Shown here: piece after piece, positions 55,059 through 63,673 of the stretch
Layout of the letters: every line of letters begins with the position of its first letter
Position numbering within the stretch: the first letter of the stretch is position 1
Assembly: GCF_012276985.1 (NCBI RefSeq)
Contig: NZ_JAAXMM010000012.1
Coordinates: 62,001 to 126,000, forward strand
Source of the DNA: Agrobacterium sp. a22-2
GTDB lineage: Bacteria > Pseudomonadota > Alphaproteobacteria > Rhizobiales > Rhizobiaceae
Length of the DNA stretch: 64,000 bases
Direction of reading: 5' to 3'
Program-made: the position numbers and the translations under genes
The notes under the pieces: model-generated
The model's input: only the letters and a program-made list of their open reading frames with translations
The model's database searches: none
Told to the model about the DNA's origin: nothing

Positions 55059-57059
55059 ATGCGCTTTTCCAATGCCTTTCTCGATGAGATCCGCGACCGC
55101 GTGCCGATTTCGGCCGTGCTGGCGAGCCGTGTCTCGTGGGATCGCAAGAAAACCAATGTGTCGCGCGGCGATTACTGGGCCTGCTGCCCGTTTCATGGCG
55201 AGAAAAGTCCGAGCTTTCACTGCGAAGATCGAAAGGGGCGCTATCATTGCTTCGGCTGCGGCGTGTCGGGCGATCATTTCCGCTTTCTGACCGATCTCGA
55301 AGGCCTGAGCTTTCCCGAGGCCGTGCAGCGCGTCGCCGATATGGCGGGCATCGCCATGCCCAAGGCCGATCCGCAGGAGGAGCGGCGCGAGAAGGAACGC
55401 ACCACGCTCCAGGACGTCATGGAACTGGCGACGCTGTTCTTCCAGGACCAGTTGCAGACCGCCAATGGCGCCAAGGCGCGGGCTTACCTGCGCGAGCGTG
55501 GCCTTGCGGGCCGGACGATCGAGACCTTCCGTCTCGGTTATGCGCCGGAGAGCCGCAATGCCTTGAAGGAGCATCTGGCTGCCAAGGGCATCCCGAAGGA
55601 CCAGATCGAGGCCTGCGGCCTGGTCGTGCACGGACCGGAGATCCCTGTTTCCTACGACCGGTTCCGCGACCGGATCATGTTCCCGATCCTGTCGTCGCGC
55701 GAAAAGGTGATCGCCTTTGGCGGCCGGGCCATGTCGCCGGATGCGCCGGCCAAATATCTCAATTCGAACGAGACGGAGCTTTTTCACAAGGGCAGCGTGC
55801 TTTATAATTTTGCCCGCGCCCGGCGCTCTATGGGCGGGGCCGGTGGTAATGAGACGATCATCGCCGTCGAAGGCTATATGGACGTCATCGCGCTCTATCA
55901 GGCCGGCGTCGAGAATGCGGTCGCGCCGCTCGGCACGGCCTTGACCGAGAGCCAGCTGGACCTGTTGTGGAAGCTGACGCCGCAGCCGGTGCTGTGCTTC
56001 GACGGCGACGGGGCTGGCCAGCGTGCCGCCTTTAGGGCGGTCGATCTGGCGCTGCCGCATCTCAAACCCGGCCGCTCGGTGCGTTTTGCCATGCTGCCGG
56101 ACGGCAAGGACCCGGACGACCTGGTGCGCCACGAGGGGCGGGCGCCGTTCGACCGGGTGCTCGCAGACGCCCGTTCGCTGGACGACATGGTCTGGACGCG
56201 CGAGATCAGCCAGGGCCGGTTCGAGACACCGGAAAAGCGCGCTGAGCTGGAGGCCAAGCTGAAGCAGGTGGTGGCGGTGATCACTGATGAAAGCGTGCGC
56301 CGGCATTATTCGCAGAATGTCCGCGATCGGCTTTATGCGTTTTTCAAGCCGGAAAGCGCGCAGCGCCCGGACCGCGGCAATTTCGAGCGGGGCGGCAACA
56401 ATGGCGGCGGGCGCGGCGGCAATGGGCATGGCCGGGCGCCTGGACCGAAGGCGGCCGGGCGCGGCAGCATTTCCGACCGGCTGGCGCGGTCGGGCATGGT
56501 CAAGCGCCACCACGACCAGATGAGCCTGCGTGAAAGCGTGCTGGCGCTGACCATCGTCAACCATCCGCAACTGCTGCAGGAGGAGTATGACGAGGTGTCG
56601 GCCATCGATTACGAAAGCCGCGATCTGCAGCGATTGTGGTCGGCGGTGCTGACGGCGGCGGCCGAAGCCGGCACGCAGCTGTCGCGCGAGCGGCTCCATG
56701 AACGGCTGATCGAACAGGATTTCGAGCCGTTGCTGAAGGCTCTGGACCAGCAGATCCGCAATGCGCGGCTGTGGACCGCGACGACGGTGGCGGCGCCCGA
56801 GGATGCGCGCGAGGGATATCGCCAGGCGCTGTCGCTGCACAAGCGCGCCAAGGCGCTGCGTCGCCAGCGCATGGAACTGGAGCGCGAGGTGGCCGAGGCG
56901 ACGGAGGCGGAGGACGGTGACCGGGTTGGCGGCCTGATTGCAGCCCTTCAACAGGTACAGCTCGAGATCACCCGGATGGAAAACCAGGAAGCGATCATCG
57001 ATGGCTTTGGCGTGATGTCGGGCCGGGTGAAGGGTGTTGCAACCGGTCACAATTCTTAA
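55059..57059 (+). CDS. dnaG: DNA primase
   Basis: 666 aa from the ATG at 55059 (TGAGGAC upstream); an earlier ATG at 55056 is adjacent. CHC2 zinc finger (ACCPFHGEKSPSFHC...YHCFGCG, residues about 40-65), primase core with TOPRIM motifs VEGYMDVIALYQAG and CFDGDGAGQRAA, a glycine-rich flexible linker (GGNNGGGRGGNGHGR near 450), and a C-terminal DnaB-binding helical domain. Synthesises replication primers. It precedes rpoD by 584 nt, the classic macromolecular-synthesis arrangement. The stop codon is the first base triplet of an 18-bp tandem repeat. Confidence 0.97.
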   Translation: MRFSNAFLDEIRDRVPISAVLASRVSWDRKKTNVSRGDYWACCPFHGEKSPSFHCEDRKGRYHCFGCGVSGDHFRFLTDLEGLSFPEAVQRVADMAGIAMPKADPQEERREKERTTLQDVMELATLFFQDQLQTANGAKARAYLRERGLAGRTIETFRLGYAPESRNALKEHLAAKGIPKDQIEACGLVVHGPEIPVSYDRFRDRIMFPILSSREKVIAFGGRAMSPDAPAKYLNSNETELFHKGSVLYNFARARRSMGGAGGNETIIAVEGYMDVIALYQAGVENAVAPLGTALTESQLDLLWKLTPQPVLCFDGDGAGQRAAFRAVDLALPHLKPGRSVRFAMLPDGKDPDDLVRHEGRAPFDRVLADARSLDDMVWTREISQGRFETPEKRAELEAKLKQVVAVITDESVRRHYSQNVRDRLYAFFKPESAQRPDRGNFERGGNNGGGRGGNGHGRAPGPKAAGRGSISDRLARSGMVKRHHDQMSLRESVLALTIVNHPQLLQEEYDEVSAIDYESRDLQRLWSAVLTAAAEAGTQLSRERLHERLIEQDFEPLLKALDQQIRNARLWTATTVAAPEDAREGYRQALSLHKRAKALRRQRMELEREVAEATEAEDGDRVGGLIAALQQVQLEITRMENQEAIIDGFGVMSGRVKGVATGHNS

Positions 57060-57092
57060 GGTCGTGGCTTTTCGTAAGGTAGTGGCTTTATC
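57057..57092. repeat. 18-bp tandem duplication at the dnaG stop codon
   Basis: TAAGGTCGTGGCTTTTCG (57057-57074) is followed directly by a near copy, TAAGGTAGTGGCTTTATC. The first unit begins with the dnaG TAA stop. Confidence 0.7.
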
Positions 57093-57643
57093 GGTCGGTT
57101 GCCGCAAGGTTTTTAGATGCGTCATACCATGCCACGCGGTGGCGGGGTGACGCCGATGAGACGGATCGGCAAACGCGCCGCAGAAATGCAGGACGGCAAG
57201 CCAGACGATGCAGCGTACACTGGCCGATCGATGCGGAATCTGCCCTTCGGGCGTCCGGCGTGATCGTCCTGCCCCTTGTTTGCCGGGCGCGACGGCCTAC
57301 ATTTGCACTCAACGCCGCGGATGCGAACGGAGCCTCGAAGGGTTTTTCCGGATTTTAACAGGCATTTATGCTGGAAAAGCTTGACGCCGGGAAAAATTGT
57401 GGGAATCACCATTGCAAGCAAAGAAAGATGACGAGCGCCGCGCTAGGCTGTACTAGCATGTCCGGTCATCAATATGCGCAAGGGTGCCGCAGTCTGCGGG
57501 AGCCAACGTGGTTAAGCGGGAATTAAACATCATTCCGTTAGGTCATTAACAGTGATTCGCAGCGGGCAGGGGGGCGGCAACCCAGACCCGGTTCGCCCAG
57601 CATTGTGCGAAAAATTGAAGCGCCAGGGAAAGCGACGAAATAC
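57060..57643. other. dnaG-rpoD intergenic region / rpoD leader
   Basis: 584 nt without a gene. TTGACG at 57381-57386 could be a -35, but I find no clear -10. The last 100 nt (57500-57600) are AT-richer and likely contain the rpoD promoter or leader. An untranslated leader or small RNA cannot be excluded. Confidence 0.4.
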
Positions 57644-59692
57644 ATGGCAACCAAAGTCAAAGAAAACGAAGAAGCCGAGAACGAACGCGACGGCGCTACG
57701 GACGGTCCGCTTCTCGATCTTTCGGATGACGCTGTCAAGAAGATGATCAAGGCCGCCAAGAAGCGCGGCTATGTGACCATGGACGAGCTGAATTCGGTTC
57801 TGCCGTCGGAGGAAGTCACCTCCGAGCAGATAGAAGATACGATGGCCATGCTCTCCGACATGGGCATCAATGTCATCGAGGACGAGGACGCCGACGAACC
57901 GGCAAGCCCCGACGACGACGACAGCGACAGTGAGAGCGAAAGCGAGGGCGGCGAACTTGCGCCTTCCGCCGGCACTGCGCTGGCCGCTGCCAAGAAGAAA
58001 GAGCCGACCGACCGTACCGACGATCCTGTGCGCATGTATCTGCGCGAAATGGGTTCTGTGGAACTCTTGTCGCGCGAAGGCGAAATCGCCATTGCCAAGC
58101 GCATCGAGGCCGGCCGCGAGACGATGATCGCCGGGCTCTGCGAAAGCCCGCTGACGTTCCAGGCGCTGATCATCTGGCGCGACGAACTCAACGAAGGCAC
58201 GACGCTGCTGCGTGAGATCATCGATCTCGAGACCACCTATTCCGGCCCTGAAGCCAAGGCTGCGCCACAGTTCCAGAGTCCGGAGAAGATCGAGGCTGAC
58301 CGCAAGCTGGCCGAAGAGAAGGAAAAGACCCGCCGCGCCCGCTCCAGCGAAGACGATGTTACCAATGTCGGCGGTGACGGCGCGCCTCCGGAAGAAGAGG
58401 AAGAGGACGAAGACGAGTCCAACCTGTCGCTGGCGGCCATGGAAGCGGAACTGCGCCCGCAGGTCATGGAAACGCTCGACACCATTGCCGACACCTACAA
58501 GAAGCTGCGCAAGCTGCAGGACCAGCAGGTCGAGGCGCGTCTGGCCTGTACCGGCACGCTGTCGTCCGGCCAGGAGCGTCGCTACAAGGAGCTGAAGGAT
58601 CAGCTGATCACGGCGGTCAAGTCGCTGTCGCTCAACCAGAACCGCATCGACAGCCTTGTCGAGCAGCTCTACGACATTTCCAAGCGCCTGATGCAGAACG
58701 AGGGCCGTCTGCTGCGTCTGGCCGAATCCTACGGCGTCAAGCGCGACAGCTTCCTGGAGCAGTATCAGGGCGCCGAACTCGACCCGAACTGGATGAAGTC
58801 GATCGGCAATCTGGCCGCCCGCGGCTGGAAGGATTTCGCCCGTGAGGAAAATGCGACGATCCGCGATATCCGCCAGGAGATCCAGAATCTCGCCACCGAG
58901 ACCGGCATTTCCATCGCCGAATTCCGCCGCATCGTGTCGATGGTGCAGAAGGGCGAGCGCGAAGCGCGCATCGCCAAGAAGGAAATGGTCGAGGCCAACC
59001 TGCGTCTCGTGATTTCCATCGCCAAGAAGTATACCAACCGCGGCCTGCAGTTCCTCGATCTCATCCAGGAAGGCAATATCGGCCTGATGAAGGCGGTCGA
59101 CAAGTTCGAGTATCGTCGCGGCTACAAGTTCTCGACCTATGCCACCTGGTGGATCCGTCAGGCGATCACCCGCTCGATCGCCGACCAGGCCCGCACGATC
59201 CGTATTCCGGTGCACATGATCGAGACGATCAACAAGATCGTCCGCACATCGCGCCAGATGCTGCACGAGATCGGCCGCGAGCCGACGCCGGAAGAACTGG
59301 CCGAAAAGCTCGCCATGCCGCTTGAAAAGGTCCGCAAGGTCCTGAAGATCGCCAAGGAGCCGATCTCGCTCGAAACCCCCGTGGGCGACGAAGAGGATAG
59401 CCATCTCGGCGATTTCATCGAGGACAAGAACGCGCTGCTGCCGATCGACGCCGCCATTCAGGCGAACCTGCGCGAGACGACGACCCGCGTTCTGGCATCG
59501 CTGACACCGCGCGAAGAACGCGTGCTGCGCATGCGCTTCGGCATCGGCATGAACACCGACCATACGCTCGAGGAAGTCGGCCAGCAGTTCTCGGTCACCC
59601 GCGAACGTATCCGCCAGATCGAAGCCAAGGCGCTCCGGAAGCTGAAGCATCCGAGCCGTTCGAGGAAGCTCCGGAGCTTCCTCGACAGCTGA
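57644..59692 (+). CDS. rpoD: RNA polymerase primary sigma factor RpoD (sigma-70)
   Basis: 682 aa from the ATG at 57644; the ATG at 57605 would add 13 residues. Region 1.1 (VKKMIKAAKKRGYVTMDELNSVL), an acidic low-complexity tract (DDDDSDSESESEGG), region 1.2 (DPVRMYLREMG), region 2 (NLRLVISIAKKYTNRGLQFLDLIQEGNIGL; FSTYATWWIRQAITRSI) and region 4.2 helix-turn-helix (LEEVGQQFSVTRERIRQIEAKALRKL). The long acidic insert between 1.2 and 2 is usual in rhizobial SigA. A strong terminator follows at 59723-59757. Confidence 0.98.
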   Translation: MATKVKENEEAENERDGATDGPLLDLSDDAVKKMIKAAKKRGYVTMDELNSVLPSEEVTSEQIEDTMAMLSDMGINVIEDEDADEPASPDDDDSDSESESEGGELAPSAGTALAAAKKKEPTDRTDDPVRMYLREMGSVELLSREGEIAIAKRIEAGRETMIAGLCESPLTFQALIIWRDELNEGTTLLREIIDLETTYSGPEAKAAPQFQSPEKIEADRKLAEEKEKTRRARSSEDDVTNVGGDGAPPEEEEEDEDESNLSLAAMEAELRPQVMETLDTIADTYKKLRKLQDQQVEARLACTGTLSSGQERRYKELKDQLITAVKSLSLNQNRIDSLVEQLYDISKRLMQNEGRLLRLAESYGVKRDSFLEQYQGAELDPNWMKSIGNLAARGWKDFAREENATIRDIRQEIQNLATETGISIAEFRRIVSMVQKGEREARIAKKEMVEANLRLVISIAKKYTNRGLQFLDLIQEGNIGLMKAVDKFEYRRGYKFSTYATWWIRQAITRSIADQARTIRIPVHMIETINKIVRTSRQMLHEIGREPTPEELAEKLAMPLEKVRKVLKIAKEPISLETPVGDEEDSHLGDFIEDKNALLPIDAAIQANLRETTTRVLASLTPREERVLRMRFGIGMNTDHTLEEVGQQFSVTRERIRQIEAKALRKLKHPSRSRKLRSFLDS

Positions 59693-59722
59693 GGCATTCG
59701 CAGGCAATCGGATCAGAATAGC

Positions 59723-59757
59723 AAAACCCGGTCGGATCGCTCCGACCGGGTTTTGTT
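59723..59757 (+). terminator. Bidirectional terminator after rpoD
   Basis: AAAACCCGGTCGGA-TCGC-TCCGACCGGGTTTT: a 12-bp stem with A run before and T run after, so it can stop both rpoD and the converging DUF2798 gene. Confidence 0.9.
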
Positions 59758-59779
59758 TTGGCTCCGTTCCTGCCGTGGA

Positions 59780-60019
59780 TCAGTTCGGTCTGACCATGGA
59801 CATCACCACGCGCCGTGAGATGGGCAGGGCGCAAAGGAGGGTCGGGAAGGCGATCAGCCAGGAAAGAATCCAGGCGGACATCCAATTGCCCAGAAAACGA
59901 GGCCCTATGCCCAGATTCGTGATGGTGGCAACGGCCGAGACCACGAAGGTCATGATGATGGACAGGACCAATGGCATGAGAAGGCCCGCCGCGCGTGCGG
60001 GAAGTCGTTTGATCTTCAT
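59780..60019 (-). CDS. DUF2798 membrane protein
   Basis: 79 aa from the ATG at 60019; an upstream ATG would add 23 residues with no conserved look. Two hydrophobic segments (LLMPLVLSIIMTFVVSAVATI and WMSAWILSWLIAFPTLLCAL) joined by a short loop, the DUF2798 pattern, with basic N-terminus KIKRLP. Function unknown. Converges with rpoD. Confidence 0.82.
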   Translation of the reverse strand: MKIKRLPARAAGLLMPLVLSIIMTFVVSAVATITNLGIGPRFLGNWMSAWILSWLIAFPTLLCALPISRRVVMSMVRPN

Positions 60020-60315
60020 ATCAATTCTCGTGTTGAGAAGGAGCGGCACTGTGAAGGACATGGCACCTCGCATCTGCATGCGTGACACCTTCGTCCAGTG
60101 ACGGTCCGAAGGTTACGGTGCGTTGCTTCTCGTTAGACGCTTACGGCCGATGGAAGATCGACATTTTGTTGAATAGCGCAGCATTTCAGGATTGGCAAGT
60201 CGGTCGGCACGTCTCTGTCGACGGCATGTCGGCAGGCCGTGTCGGGCCGGAATTGCCGTCTTCGGTGATGGAATTGCTGTGGTGCGGGCGGGCGCCTGCG
60301 TGTATGGACTGAGGA

Positions 60316-61437
60316 ATGCAGCAGGAAACGGGACGACTGAAAAAGACCATATCGTGGGGCGTGTTTGCCTCGCTTTTGCTGCATGCCGTGCTCTTTGCAG
60401 CCTTTCTCGTGCATTTTTCGCCTGCACAGCCGGAGCCGCCTGCCGAGGAAAGTGTCGCGGTCGAGCTGGTGCCGCCGCCGGAAGAGCCGGTGGTCGAGGA
60501 ACCGGAGCCCGAGGCGCCGCCGGAGCCGAAGGCCGAGGAACCTGTGAAGCCGGAGGAGGCCGAAACCCCCGAACTGCCGCCTCCGCCGCCGGAAGAAAAG
60601 CCCGAGGAGAAACCGCCTGCGGAACAACCGCCGGAGCCGCCGCCTGCCGAACCGCCCCCTGCCGAACCGCCGCCGGTGGAGGAGCCCGCGGCCGAGGAGC
60701 CGCCACCAGCCCCTGCGCCCGCCGAAGAAGAACCGCCGGCGGGCAATGAGGACGAGGGACGGTTACGAGTGCTCGATCCTGTCGTGCAGTTCGGCGAGAA
60801 GGACACCGGTCCGCGCCAGTCCGAAGAGGGCGAAGTCGTGACGGATGCCGGAACGCCGCCGCCCGATGCCCCCGAATTGCCTGAGGTGCCCGAGGCGGAG
60901 CCGGCTGCCGCCACGCCGATGCCCGACGATATCGCCTTGCCGGAGGTGGAGTTGGGAGCCAACAGCTCGCAGGAGCCCGGACCCGAGGCACTGTCGGATG
61001 CCGCAAAGACCGAGATCATCGCCGCCGTGCCGAAGGAGAAACCCTCCGACACGCCGCCGGTGGAGGCGCCACCTGCCCTGACCGAGGCGAAGACGCTGTT
61101 TTCGCGCAAGGACAGAGACGATCCCGTGGCGATGCGGGACATGACCAATCTGTCGCGTTCGGCGCGTGCCGACCGGCTGTGCCTGACCGAATTGCGCGAG
61201 CAGTTGCGCCACGCCTCTCCGCCCTACGATCCCGAGCTGTTGCCGTCCTTCGGCCTGAAGGAGGGCACTGTCCTCGACATTCCCACGGCAGCCTTTCGCG
61301 CCGATGGGCAATGGTACAACCTGAGTTTCCGCTGCGAGGTCGACGAGGAGGTCACCAAGGTCATGACCTTTGGCTTCAACGTCGGCACCGCGGTGCCGCG
61401 CCGCGACTGGAAGAGCCGCGGTTTTCCGTCCTTCTGA
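60316..61437 (+). CDS. DUF930-domain, TonB-like periplasm-spanning protein
   Basis: 373 aa. Short cytosolic start, one membrane segment (VFASLLLHAVLFAAFLVHF, about 16-34), then a Pro/Glu/Ala-rich rod of about 110 residues (repeats of PPPEEP, PPAEPPP type), and a C-terminal globular DUF930 domain with LSRSARADRLCLTELREQLRHA and two cysteines (RLCLTEL, SFRCEVD). The layout resembles TonB: inner-membrane anchor, polyproline spacer, periplasmic domain. Function unknown; an envelope role is inferred. The GAGGA lies immediately before the ATG, an unusual zero spacing. Confidence 0.85.
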   Translation: MQQETGRLKKTISWGVFASLLLHAVLFAAFLVHFSPAQPEPPAEESVAVELVPPPEEPVVEEPEPEAPPEPKAEEPVKPEEAETPELPPPPPEEKPEEKPPAEQPPEPPPAEPPPAEPPPVEEPAAEEPPPAPAPAEEEPPAGNEDEGRLRVLDPVVQFGEKDTGPRQSEEGEVVTDAGTPPPDAPELPEVPEAEPAAATPMPDDIALPEVELGANSSQEPGPEALSDAAKTEIIAAVPKEKPSDTPPVEAPPALTEAKTLFSRKDRDDPVAMRDMTNLSRSARADRLCLTELREQLRHASPPYDPELLPSFGLKEGTVLDIPTAAFRADGQWYNLSFRCEVDEEVTKVMTFGFNVGTAVPRRDWKSRGFPSF

Positions 61438-61450
61438 CGACGATCGGGCC

Positions 61451-61723
61451 TAGAGCGTTTCCTGGTTAGATTGAAGCATTCTGCCGGAGCAGGTTTTCGT
61501 CAGGGCAAAGGCGATTGGCGAAGGGCATACCCGAAGGTACGTCCGAGCCGATCGCCTTTGATCCTGGCGGGAAGATGCCCGGCCCTTCGGGTTGGCTGAA
61601 ACGGGCCGCCTGATCGCCCGGCCGGCTTGGCCGTAGGGCGTGGCTACGACGCGCGCCGGCCGGGCGATCATCCGACTCCGTTTGAGCCAACAGAATGCTT
61701 CAATCTAGCCAGGAAACGCTCTA
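61451..61723. repeat. MITE-like 273-bp palindromic element, copy B
   Basis: Same length and structure as copy A, in the opposite orientation: TAGAGCG at 61451 and CGCTCTA ending 61723, 33-bp terminal inverted repeats (61451-61483 and 61691-61723). It starts 14 nt after the DUF930 stop, and its right tip (CTA, 61721-61723) is the TAG stop of the amidohydrolase gene on the minus strand. About five base differences from copy A by eye. Confidence 0.88.
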
Positions 61724-62869
61724 TCCCAACATATCCCGAACGACGCGCATGAACACCCGGGCGCCGATGTCGATCAGCGCGTCGGGGAAGTCGTAGTCGG
61801 GGTTGTGCAGGTTGGGGTGGCGCTCGCCGGCGCCGAGGAAGAACATGGCGGCCGGCGCGAAGCTGCGGAACCGGCCGAAATCTTCCGACGCCCGCATCGG
61901 CAGGTTGCCCTTGTCATGGGAGATACCTTCCGCATCCAGCGCGCGCCGCAGATGCTCGACGGCTTCGGGTGCGTTTTCGCAATGCAGGAAGATGTCGTGA
62001 TAGGTCCAGGCGAAGGCCAGCCCGTGGCGTTCGGCGGTATTGCGTACCAGCGTTTCGGCGCGGTGGCAGAGCTCGGCCATGCGGTCGTCGGTCAGGGTTC
62101 GAAGTGTCACCCAGATCTCGCCATCGGCCGGCGCGATGCCGAAGGCGGCCTCGCCAAGGGCGGCATGGGTAACGGTCGCCATGGTGAAATCGGCGGCCGG
62201 CGGCGCGCTGTGTCCAAGGGCTGTCAGGGCCGGCATCAGCTCGGCCATGGCCTGCATCGGCGACAGGCCGTGTTCCGGCGACGAGGCATGGGCCGTCTTG
62301 CCGGAGAGCGTGATCTTCAGGCCGCGCGAGGCGCAATTGACCGGGCCGTCGGTCAGCGCCACATGGCCGAGCGGCAGGCCGGGCAGATTGTGCAGCGAGA
62401 TCGAGAGGTCCGGCGTGATCCCGGCAAAACGCGGATCGGCGATGACGGCGGCGGCGCCCGAGCCGTCCTCTTCGGCCGGCTGGAACATCAAGACGACACG
62501 GCCGCGCTTCGGCCGCTGGCGCGACAGGCCGAGGCCGACGGCGGTGAGGATGGTCGTATGGCCGTCATGGCCGCAGAGGTGACCCTTGCCGGGCACGGTC
62601 GACCGGTGGGCGATCTCGGTCTTTTCCTCGATCGGCAGGGCGTCGAGCTCCGAGCGGATCAAAAGCGTCGGGCCGGGTTCCGCCCCCTCGAACACAGCCG
62701 CCAGTCCATGGCCGCCGAGACCGGTCAGCACCTTGTCGGGCTTCATCGGCCGAACAAAGGCATGGACGCGAGCGGCGGTCTTCTGCTCCTCGCCGGATAT
62801 CTCGGGATGGCGGTGCAGATCGTGGCGAAAGTCGATCAGGTCGACCATATCCTGGTTCGTCAGAAACAT
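61721..62869 (-). CDS. M20-family amidohydrolase (hippurate/indole-acetyl amino acid hydrolase-like)
   Basis: 382 aa from the ATG at 62869; ribosome site weak, and ATGs upstream would add unlikely residues. Di-metal peptidase: DFRHDLHRHPEISGEE, GKGHLCGHDGHTTILTAVG (metal ligands C, H), MFQPAEEDGSGA (catalytic Glu pair) and SEDFGRF near the end. The cysteine in HLCGHDGH is typical of amidohydrolases acting on N-acyl amino acids. Substrate unknown. Its stop codon comes from the tip of the 273-bp repeat, so the C-terminus (RVVRDMLG) may be altered. Confidence 0.93.
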   Translation of the reverse strand: MFLTNQDMVDLIDFRHDLHRHPEISGEEQKTAARVHAFVRPMKPDKVLTGLGGHGLAAVFEGAEPGPTLLIRSELDALPIEEKTEIAHRSTVPGKGHLCGHDGHTTILTAVGLGLSRQRPKRGRVVLMFQPAEEDGSGAAAVIADPRFAGITPDLSISLHNLPGLPLGHVALTDGPVNCASRGLKITLSGKTAHASSPEHGLSPMQAMAELMPALTALGHSAPPAADFTMATVTHAALGEAAFGIAPADGEIWVTLRTLTDDRMAELCHRAETLVRNTAERHGLAFAWTYHDIFLHCENAPEAVEHLRRALDAEGISHDKGNLPMRASEDFGRFRSFAPAAMFFLGAGERHPNLHNPDYDFPDALIDIGARVFMRVVRDMLG

Positions 62870-62957
62870 AAGCGATGTCCGGTTGCGGGCCCTGAGGGGA
62901 TCAGACTTAACATAACTCCGGTTCGGCGAAACAGCTTTGGCGTTTTTTGTCGGGCTT

Positions 62958-63560
62958 CTATGCCCAGACCAGTCGCCCGGCAATGGTCCACATCACCACT
63001 GCGATCAAGCCGTCGAGCAGCCGCCAGGATTGCGGGCGGGCAAAGAGCGGCCGGGCCAGGCGGGCGCCATAGCCGAGCGAGAAGAAGAACAGGAACGAGG
63101 CGCAGGCTGCGCCAATGCCGAAGGCCCATTCGCGGCCGGGATATTGGGTCGAAATGGCGCCGAGCAGCATGACCGTGTCGAGATAGACATGCGGGTTCAG
63201 CCAGGTAAGAGCGGCGCAGGTGGCAAGAGTGGACGTCAGGCTCTGGGCCTGCATTTCGGCAGGCTCCAGTCCGGAACTGCCGGCGAAGGCGGCGCGCAGG
63301 CTTCGGAGGCCATAGAGCAGCAGAAAGGTGGCGCCGCCATAGCGCAGCACCGGCTCCAGCCACGGCAGAACCGTTGCCGTGCCGCGAAAGCCGCTGACGC
63401 CGACCGCAATCAGCATGGCATCGGAGGCAGCGCAGACCAGGCAGACCCAGAACACATGCTCGCGCTTCAGCCCCTGGCGCAGCACGAAGGCGTTCTGGGC
63501 GCCAATGGCGACAATCAGGCTCAAGCCCAGGAAAAATCCGGCGATAGCGGCGGTCGGCAT
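62958..63560 (-). CDS. LysE/ArgO-family amino acid exporter
   Basis: 200 aa, about six hydrophobic segments. Start AIAGFFLGLSLIVAIGAQNAFVLRQGL is the conserved LysE motif, and LTWLNPHVYLDTVMLLGAIS contains the NP...D signature. Exports arginine and/or lysine. Divergent from an ArgP/LysG-type regulator, the same arrangement as lysE-lysG in Corynebacterium and argO-argP in enterics. Confidence 0.93.
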   Translation of the reverse strand: MPTAAIAGFFLGLSLIVAIGAQNAFVLRQGLKREHVFWVCLVCAASDAMLIAVGVSGFRGTATVLPWLEPVLRYGGATFLLLYGLRSLRAAFAGSSGLEPAEMQAQSLTSTLATCAALTWLNPHVYLDTVMLLGAISTQYPGREWAFGIGAACASFLFFFSLGYGARLARPLFARPQSWRLLDGLIAVVMWTIAGRLVWA

Positions 63561-63673
63561 GCTTCATCTCCTTGGCCGGCACCGGAAACAGGGCGGGCGT
63601 CGGCATTTGACTAGCAGGAGCATAAGGATTAGAGAAATTAACTTACCTTCATCCAGATTAGAAAAAATCATCC

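Noticed and set aside
55041..57125. Minus-strand open frame of 694 codons
   Set aside because: Antisense shadow of dnaG.
57530..59707. Minus-strand open frame of 725 codons
   Set aside because: Antisense shadow of rpoD; composition-driven, no family resemblance.
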